Positions 1-4,902 of a DNA stretch of 7,020 nucleotides are shown here, piece after piece (the stretch's first letter is position 1; each line of letters opens with the position of its first letter). A program made the position numbers and the translations under genes. The stretch comes from Rikenellaceae bacterium (GTDB taxonomy: Bacteria > Bacteroidota > Bacteroidia > Bacteroidales > UBA932). Location of the stretch: the NCBI GenBank assembly GCA_900769385.1, contig CAAGGO010000146.1, forward strand, positions 1 to 7,020. The letters are read 5' to 3'. The notes beneath the pieces were generated by a model. The model saw only the letters and a program-made list of their open reading frames with translations. It ran no database searches and was not told the DNA's origin.

Positions 1-851
1 AATGTTATTATGGTCTGTGAAGCCTGATGGGCAGCCATTGCCTCCTGTCCGAACCATCCCACCATAATACCGGCAAGGCTGAATGTGGTTACCTCAATAA
101 GTCCCTGGAAGGCTATCGGCAATGAGGTTTTCAGCACCTCAATAATTTGCTTGCCGTCAATTGCAGAGAGTCTGATATCGGGAAGATACCTTTTATACAG
201 TTTACCACTCAAAAGGATGATTATTCCTATGAGAAGCATTGCGGCCCTGCTTATGAAGGTGGCGTAGGCTGCTCCTTTCACACCGTACGCCTCAAATCCA
301 AAGTGACCGAAAATCAATACCCAATTGAGTAATATGTTCAGTGCATTGGAAAATACTGTGATGTACATTGTGTATTTGGTATTTCCCACACCCTCCGTAA
401 GGGCCCTGATTACAAAGAATATTACAAACGGCACAAGTGAGTATACCATAATGCGGTAATACTCCTTGGCATAACCGAGAATCTGAGGGTCCTGCCCCAT
501 ATGGTCCATAAGCGGTACAACACCCATCATTATGGCTACCAGAATTGCACACATAATGATGTCAAGCACCATTCCGTTGCAGAAATATTGGGCCACTTTC
601 TTATGTTCCCCGCGTCCGAAGTTCTGACCTATGAAAGGAATTACACCCTGGGTAAAACAGGTGCAGAAAACCATTCCTATGGCAAACAGCGCATTTGCAA
701 AGCCAACTCCTGCAAACTGGCTGGTTCCCAGCTGTCCAACCATTATGTTGTCCGCAAACTGCACAACCATCTGCCCGGCCTGGGTAATCATTACCGGAAC
801 TGCCAGTGAAAGGTTACGTTTGTAAAATGGGATATAACTCTTCAGATTCAT
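1..851 (-). CDS. MATE-family efflux transporter, N-terminal part (gene runs off left edge)
   Basis: Reading leftward from the ATG at 851-849 gives 283 uninterrupted codons to the window edge. This is about the first 60% of a typical 440-460-residue MATE protein. The family exports cationic drugs and dyes across the inner membrane in exchange for Na+ or H+. The protein starts MNLKSYIPFYKRNLSLAVPV. Family hallmarks seen are the TM1 segment FADNIMVG with its conserved Asp (residue 34), FIGQNFGRG (73-81), RALTEGVGNT (149-158), GVKGAAYAT (190-198) and the TM7 motif AMAAHQAS near residue 275. Long hydrophobic stretches alternate with short charged loops, as expected for about seven of twelve membrane spans. 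There is no frameshift or internal stop. The substrate cannot be deduced. The gene is divergent from the mutase gene, and a TACCTTTG box sits about 24 bases upstream of the start. The family is certain from the motifs; the C-terminal half is unseen. Confidence 0.93.
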   Translation of the reverse strand, partial: MNLKSYIPFYKRNLSLAVPVMITQAGQMVVQFADNIMVGQLGTSQFAGVGFANALFAIGMVFCTCFTQGVIPFIGQNFGRGEHKKVAQYFCNGMVLDIIMCAILVAIMMGVVPLMDHMGQDPQILGYAKEYYRIMVYSLVPFVIFFVIRALTEGVGNTKYTMYITVFSNALNILLNWVLIFGHFGFEAYGVKGAAYATFISRAAMLLIGIIILLSGKLYKRYLPDIRLSAIDGKQIIEVLKTSLPIAFQGLIEVTTFSLAGIMVGWFGQEAMAAHQASQTIIT

Positions 852-863
852 CAACTTACTGTT

Positions 864-902
864 TTTGAGGGTTGCAAAGGTAGGTAATTTTTGCTAAATT
901 CG
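864..902 (+). promoter_or_regulatory. Candidate rightward promoter for the mutase-GH3 operon
   Basis: Two overlapping candidates fit the Bacteroidota pattern imperfectly. One is GTTG (871-874), 20 bases, then TAAATTCG (895-902), which has one mismatch in the -7 box. The other is TTTG (864-867), 17 bases, then TAATTTTTG (885-893), which has one extra T. Either would start transcription just before the ATG at 930 and after the in-frame TTG at 891. That supports the later translation start. The region overlaps the leftward promoter box at 875-882. Confidence 0.35.
875..882 (-). promoter_or_regulatory. Bacteroidota -7 box (TACCTTTG) for the MATE gene
   Basis: The minus strand reads TACCTTTG, a perfect match to the Bacteroidota -7 consensus TAnnTTTG, followed by CAA as is common in this phylum. 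Transcription starting a few bases downstream would leave a leader of roughly 15-20 bases before the ATG at 851. No clear -33 TTTG partner is seen at the usual 19-23 base spacing, so the upstream element is weak or absent. Confidence 0.6.
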
Positions 903-929
903 CACTCATTAAAACTAATGCGTAAATTT

Positions 930-2588
930 ATGGAAAAGAACTATTTGGAAGTTGCTCAGCAGTGGTTGGGCAATGATTATGATGAAGATACACGTAAAGA
1001 AGTGAAAGACCTGATGGACAACAATCCAAAAGAGTTGGAAGAGAGCTTCTACAGAATGCTTGAGTTCGGTACCGGCGGATTGCGTGGAATTATGGGCGTT
1101 GGTACAAACAGAATGAACAAATACACTGTAGGTATGGCTACCCAGGGTGTTGCCAACTATCTTAAACAGAACTTCAAGGATCTTCCTCAGATTTCAGTAG
1201 CAGTTTCATATGACAGCCGTAACAACTCAGCTTACTTTGCAGAGATCACTGCAAACGTATTTGCAGCCAACGGCATTAAAGTATACTTGTTTGAGTCATT
1301 GCGTCCTGTACCTGAGTTGAGCTACACTATCCGCCACTTGAAATGCCAGAGCGGTGTAATGGTTACAGCTTCACACAACCCTAAAGAGTACAACGGATAC
1401 AAGGCATACTGGGAGGACGGTGCTCAGGTAACTGCCCCTCACGATACCAACATCATTGATGAGGTACGTAAAATAACATCTCCTGCACAGGTTAAGTTCA
1501 CTGGCGGCCAAGAGAACATCCAGATGATTGGAGCTGACGTTGATGAGGCTTACTTGAATGATGTTTCATCACTTCTTCTTTCACCTGAGGCTGTGAAGAA
1601 CCACGCAGACCTTAAGATGGTTTACACCCCTCTTCACGGAACAGGTATTACCCTTGTACCTAAGATTCTAAGCAGAATGGGCTTCACAAACGTTTCATTG
1701 GTAGAGGCACAGGTTGAGAGCAACGGTAACTTCCCAACTGTAAAATCACCTAACCCTGAGGAGAACTCGGCATTGGAGATGGCAGTTGCTTTGGCAGAGG
1801 AGAAAGGTGCAGACCTTGTTATGGCTACAGACCCTGATGCAGACCGCGTAGGTATTGCAATCAGAGACAACGAGGGAAAAATTACCCTTCTTAACGGTAA
1901 CCAGACCGCTTCCCTTCTTACTTACTACTTGCTTAGAAGATGGAAAGAGCTTGGCAAACTTAACGAGAACACATATATTGTAAAAACCATTGTAACAACT
2001 GAGCTTATGGCTGCAATGGCCAACAAATTTGGCATCAAATATTACAATGTGCTTACAGGATTCAAATACATTGCTTCTGTTATCAGAGAGAATGAGGGCA
2101 AAGCAACCTTCATTGGCGGTGGCGAGGAGAGCTACGGCTACAACGTAGGTGAGTTTGTAAGGGACAAGGATGCTGTTATCACCTGTGCTATGGTTGCAGA
2201 GTGTGCAGCTTGGTGTGCAGAGCAGGGCAAGACATTGTACCAGTTGTTGCAGGACATCTATGCTGAGTACGGAATGTACAAGGAGTCATTGCTTTCACTA
2301 ACCAAGAAAGGTAAAGAGGGCTTGGAGGAGATTCAGAATATGATGGCAAATTACAGATCAAACCCTCCTAAAGCCCTTGCAGGTTCAGAGGTTGTTAAAG
2401 TTATTGACTACAACAAACCTGAGGAGACAGGTCTTCCTAAATCAAATGTTCTTCAGTTCTACACAGCAGACGGTGCGGTAGTTTCAGTACGTCCAAGCGG
2501 TACAGAGCCTAAGATCAAATTCTACTTTGGTGTAAACGGTGCTGATTGCGATGCCAAAATTGCAGCACTTAGAAAAGAGTTTGAGTAA
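930..2588 (+). CDS. Phospho-sugar mutase, PGM2/PgcA type (phosphoglucomutase or phosphomannomutase/phosphopentomutase)
   Basis: This 552-residue cytoplasmic enzyme belongs to the alpha-D-phosphohexomutase superfamily, which moves phosphate between C1 and C6 (or C5) of a sugar through a phosphoserine. All four signature loops are intact: the phosphoserine loop TASHNPKEYNGYK (catalytic Ser148), the metal loop DPDADR (301-306), the sugar-specificity loop GGGEESYG (396-403) and the phosphate-binding loop RPSGTEPKIKFY (521-532). The N-terminal EFGTGGLRGIMGVGTNRMN is typical of the PGM2/PgcA branch. Length is near the family's 550-580. The ATG at 930 was chosen because it follows the likely promoter and begins MEKNYLEVAQQWL, as relatives do. 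An ATG at 918 would add four residues. A TTG at 891 is open in frame but probably upstream of the transcript. No Shine-Dalgarno sequence is visible, as usual for Bacteroidota. CGT is frequent among its Arg codons, whereas the GH3 gene favours AGA/AGG, which hints at high expression. Glucose-1-phosphate supply for glycan and nucleotide-sugar synthesis is the likeliest role; the exact substrate is not determinable. Confidence 0.93.
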   Translation: MEKNYLEVAQQWLGNDYDEDTRKEVKDLMDNNPKELEESFYRMLEFGTGGLRGIMGVGTNRMNKYTVGMATQGVANYLKQNFKDLPQISVAVSYDSRNNSAYFAEITANVFAANGIKVYLFESLRPVPELSYTIRHLKCQSGVMVTASHNPKEYNGYKAYWEDGAQVTAPHDTNIIDEVRKITSPAQVKFTGGQENIQMIGADVDEAYLNDVSSLLLSPEAVKNHADLKMVYTPLHGTGITLVPKILSRMGFTNVSLVEAQVESNGNFPTVKSPNPEENSALEMAVALAEEKGADLVMATDPDADRVGIAIRDNEGKITLLNGNQTASLLTYYLLRRWKELGKLNENTYIVKTIVTTELMAAMANKFGIKYYNVLTGFKYIASVIRENEGKATFIGGGEESYGYNVGEFVRDKDAVITCAMVAECAAWCAEQGKTLYQLLQDIYAEYGMYKESLLSLTKKGKEGLEEIQNMMANYRSNPPKALAGSEVVKVIDYNKPEETGLPKSNVLQFYTADGAVVSVRPSGTEPKIKFYFGVNGADCDAKIAALRKEFE

Positions 2589-2594
2589 CAGAGT

Positions 2595-4832
2595 ATGACA
2601 AAAATAAACAACTTCTTCAATAGAGCTGCCCTGGCAGCTCTATTGTTCTGTAGTACAGCAGGTACTGGAGAACTTCTTGCACAGGCCGGCCAATACTCCG
2701 GTAACAAATATGAGGCATACAAAATTGAGGAGGGTTACAGATATCCGTCAGAGGAGAAAGTGAACCGTACAGTAGATTCTGTATTCAGAAAACTTTCCAC
2801 AAGGGAGAAGATTGCCCAGATAATGATAATTGAGTTCTCTTCCCAAGACAGCAAAAAGAAGACTGCAATGCAGAACAGGCTGGTAAAGAAAGAGAAGATT
2901 GGCGGTCTTATCCCTATGAATGACGTTCTTGTTCCGGCAATGAAACGTATGAATGCCCTTAACAAGCAGGCCCGCATTCCTCTACTTATTACCCTTGACG
3001 GTGAATGGGGAGTGAATATGCGCTGGAAAGAGATTCCTCCATTCCCAAGACAGATGCAGCTTGGTGCACTGAGCAGCGATTCTCTTGTTTACCAGATGGG
3101 ATACCTTCTTGGCAAGGAGCACAGGGCACTTAAAATTCAGGTAAACTTTGCACCGGTAATTGACATCAACAACAACCCTTCAAACCCGGCCATCAACACC
3201 AGATCGTTTGGAGAGAACAAGGAGAAAGTATCAAAATACGGAACAGCCCTTATGCAGGGTATGAAGGATGCAGGAGTTGCCGGTTCTGCAAAACACTTCC
3301 CTGGACACGGAGATACAGATGTGGATTCACACCTTGCCCTTCCGGTACTTCCATTCTCTTACGAAAGATTGGATACATTGGAGATGTACCCTTTCAAGCA
3401 CCTGATTGCTGCAGGGGTTGATATGGTAATGGTGGGACATTTGAATGTTCCTGCCCTTGACCCGTCGGGAACACCATCATCAATTTCCCCCAAAATTGTT
3501 ACTGAGCTACTTAGGGAAAAACTTGGTTTTAAAGGAATTATATGCACAGATGCCCTTAATATGCACGGAGTTGCTACAGAGAGCGGTTTGGATAAAAAGG
3601 ATATTCCATTGGCGGCTTACAAGGCCGGTGCAGACATTCTCCTTATGCCGGAAGATGTGGAGAATTCCATTACCGTAATTGAAAATGCCATTAAAAAGGG
3701 TGAAATTACAATGGCAGGGCTTAATGAAAGGGTTAAGAAGGTGCTTGCACTTAAAGCCCATCTTGGCCTGTTTGAAAAAGCATACTCCCCATACGTTGAA
3801 ATCAATGGGGTTGAAGAGCGTATGATTACCAAGGAGAACCTTAATCTTATGCAAAAACTCTCAAAGAACAGTATGACCGTAATGTTCAATGACAACAGCC
3901 AGGGCTACGGAATTCCTGTTCAGTTTGAAGGGAAGAAAGTTGCATACGTAGGATACAGGAATCCTGCTCTTGGAAGGGAATTTGCGGCAGTTGCAAACAA
4001 ATACGGCCAGGTAGACACCGTAATCCTGGAGAGTGATGCAGGTTTGGCAGCCTTGAGGGATGCCCGCAACAAATTGCGCGGATATGATCTTGTAATCTTT
4101 GGATTCAATGAAACAGACCAGCGTCCCCACAAAAACTATGGAATTAACGTGGAAGAGGTCTCTTTCATAACTGACTGGGCCAAAGAGCAGCCTATGATAG
4201 CCGTTTACCAGGGCTCCCCTTACGCATTCACCAGAATGCCGGGCTACAAGAACTTCACAGCCCTTGTACTGGCATATTCACCTAACCAGGCAAACAACTT
4301 TGCTTCGGCACAGGTTGTATTTGGAGGCACACCTGCAATTGGAGTCCTTCCGGTTTCGGCAGCAGACTACACAGAGGGGCATTCAATTGTTCTTCCCGAC
4401 AGATACAGGGAGGAGTACTTCAACTTCATAGGGACACCTGAAGAGGCAATGGAGAACACCCAAATGAAACTTGAATCAAGGGAATCTGCATATTACACAA
4501 TACTTCCACAGGCCTGTGAACTGATTGCCTGCGGAAAAGCAAATGCAGCTGAATTTGCCGGCCACCTTAAGGCAAACCCTACTGCAGAAGACATTGCGGC
4601 AATTGAAGAGATAATAAACAAATACTCTACACACAGCACAATAGAGGATAGGGCAAACAGTATGTTTGCCAAAATGGAGATGCGCAAAACCAGCCTGTCT
4701 GCCATTGACGGCAAACTTACCACCACCAAAGGCAACCTTATGAAATTCACCTTTATGGTAAACAACAACGGCAAATACGCAGGCAAACAAATCCTCTCCC
4801 CTGCCGCCGCAGCACTTTTAAAAAGCCTTTAA
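2595..4832 (+). CDS. Secreted GH3 beta-N-acetylglucosaminidase (NagZ-like) with unassigned C-terminal tail
   Basis: The 745-residue protein begins with a signal peptide: Lys3 and Arg10, a hydrophobic core at 11-18, and likely cleavage after AQA at 29-31. The Cys at 19 is preceded by Phe, so no lipobox. Residues 50-390 form the GH3 N-terminal barrel. They include DGEWGVNMR (135-143), NTRSFGENKEKV (201-212), and KHFPGHGDTDVDSH (233-246), which fits the NagZ signature with its Asp244-His246 acid/base dyad. The nucleophile is Asp319 in CTDALNMHG. Residues about 420-595 look like the GH3 C-terminal alpha/beta domain. The expected reaction is hydrolysis of terminal beta-GlcNAc from peptidoglycan fragments or other glycans, outside the cytoplasm. 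Residues 600-745 match nothing I recognise. Many Bacteroidota homologues are about 1,000 residues, with a C-terminal beta-lactamase-like domain; this one lacks an SxxK-bearing domain. The ATG lies 6 bases after the mutase stop, so the two are probably co-transcribed. Activity is strongly supported; the natural substrate is inferred. Confidence 0.9.
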   Translation: MTKINNFFNRAALAALLFCSTAGTGELLAQAGQYSGNKYEAYKIEEGYRYPSEEKVNRTVDSVFRKLSTREKIAQIMIIEFSSQDSKKKTAMQNRLVKKEKIGGLIPMNDVLVPAMKRMNALNKQARIPLLITLDGEWGVNMRWKEIPPFPRQMQLGALSSDSLVYQMGYLLGKEHRALKIQVNFAPVIDINNNPSNPAINTRSFGENKEKVSKYGTALMQGMKDAGVAGSAKHFPGHGDTDVDSHLALPVLPFSYERLDTLEMYPFKHLIAAGVDMVMVGHLNVPALDPSGTPSSISPKIVTELLREKLGFKGIICTDALNMHGVATESGLDKKDIPLAAYKAGADILLMPEDVENSITVIENAIKKGEITMAGLNERVKKVLALKAHLGLFEKAYSPYVEINGVEERMITKENLNLMQKLSKNSMTVMFNDNSQGYGIPVQFEGKKVAYVGYRNPALGREFAAVANKYGQVDTVILESDAGLAALRDARNKLRGYDLVIFGFNETDQRPHKNYGINVEEVSFITDWAKEQPMIAVYQGSPYAFTRMPGYKNFTALVLAYSPNQANNFASAQVVFGGTPAIGVLPVSAADYTEGHSIVLPDRYREEYFNFIGTPEEAMENTQMKLESRESAYYTILPQACELIACGKANAAEFAGHLKANPTAEDIAAIEEIINKYSTHSTIEDRANSMFAKMEMRKTSLSAIDGKLTTTKGNLMKFTFMVNNNGKYAGKQILSPAAAALLKSL
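2618..2645 (+). repeat. Perfect 13-bp inverted repeat inside the GH3 signal-peptide codons
   Basis: CAATAGAGCTGCC (2618-2630) and GGCAGCTCTATTG (2633-2645) are exact reverse complements separated by CT. The repeat starts 24 bases into the GH3 coding sequence and covers codons 8-17, the signal-peptide core. In RNA the innermost pair would open, giving a 12-13-bp stem with a 2-4-base loop. There is no following T tract, so it is not a standard terminator. As DNA it is also a 28-bp dyad that a dimeric regulator could bind. The function is unknown. Confidence 0.6.
2645..2673 (+). repeat. Second hairpin directly abutting the first in the GH3 5' coding region
   Basis: GTTCTGTAGTAC (2645-2656) can pair with GTACTGGAGAAC (2662-2673) around the loop AGCAG. 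Ten of the twelve positions are Watson-Crick, with one T:G wobble and one G:G mismatch. It covers codons 17-27, the end of the signal-peptide core and the region before the cleavage site. It shares its first base with the end of the perfect repeat, so the two could fold as consecutive stems on the mRNA but not both with full ends. Confidence 0.45.
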
Positions 4833-4849
4833 AGTGAGGTGTTATATAA

Positions 4850-4883
4850 AAAAAAAGATGCAGTATGTACTGCATCTTTTTTT
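4850..4883. terminator. Bidirectional intrinsic terminator between convergent genes
   Basis: Positions 4850-4865 (seven A, then GATGCAGTA) pair perfectly with 4868-4883 (TACTGCATC, then seven T). This gives a 16-bp stem around a 2-base centre that would open to a loop of 4-6. On the plus strand the T tract at 4877-4883 ends the mutase-GH3 transcript. On the minus strand the complementary tract ends the peptidase transcript. The hairpin sits almost midway: 17 bases after the GH3 stop and 19 bases from the peptidase stop. Confidence 0.88.
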
Positions 4884-4902
4884 ATACTGTAATATCTCCT
4901 TG

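Noticed and set aside
292..809. Open frames within the transporter gene, one minus at 292-552 and one plus at 501-809
   Set aside because: They overlap a clean MATE coding frame and have cysteine- and histidine-rich, low-complexity compositions typical of shadow frames.
891..929. A longer mutase starting at TTG 891 or ATG 918
   Set aside because: The TTG lies inside or before the likely promoter boxes, and the added residues do not resemble the family's N-terminus. ATG 918 would leave a very short leader. ATG 930 fits both promoter position and homologue starts.
1236..1255. 7-bp inverted repeat TTTGCAG/CTGCAAA inside the mutase gene
   Set aside because: This size of repeat is expected several times by chance in this length of sequence.
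2613..2655. GH3 protein as a lipoprotein (Cys19)
   Set aside because: The residue before the Cys is Phe, which the lipobox does not allow. An AQA cleavage site follows at 29-31.
3434..3451. 8-position hairpin with one wobble pair in the GH3 barrel region
   Set aside because: Chance level, with no T tract and no positional logic.
4652..4670. 8-bp perfect inverted repeat GGCAAACA/TGTTTGCC with loop GTA in the GH3 tail
   Set aside because: About one such repeat is expected by chance in 7 kb, and nothing around it suggests function.
3507..4790. Several 60-115-codon open frames antisense to the GH3 gene
   Set aside because: All lie opposite a well-supported coding region, with no recognisable motifs and no promoter or leader. 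They are expected by-products of its codon usage.
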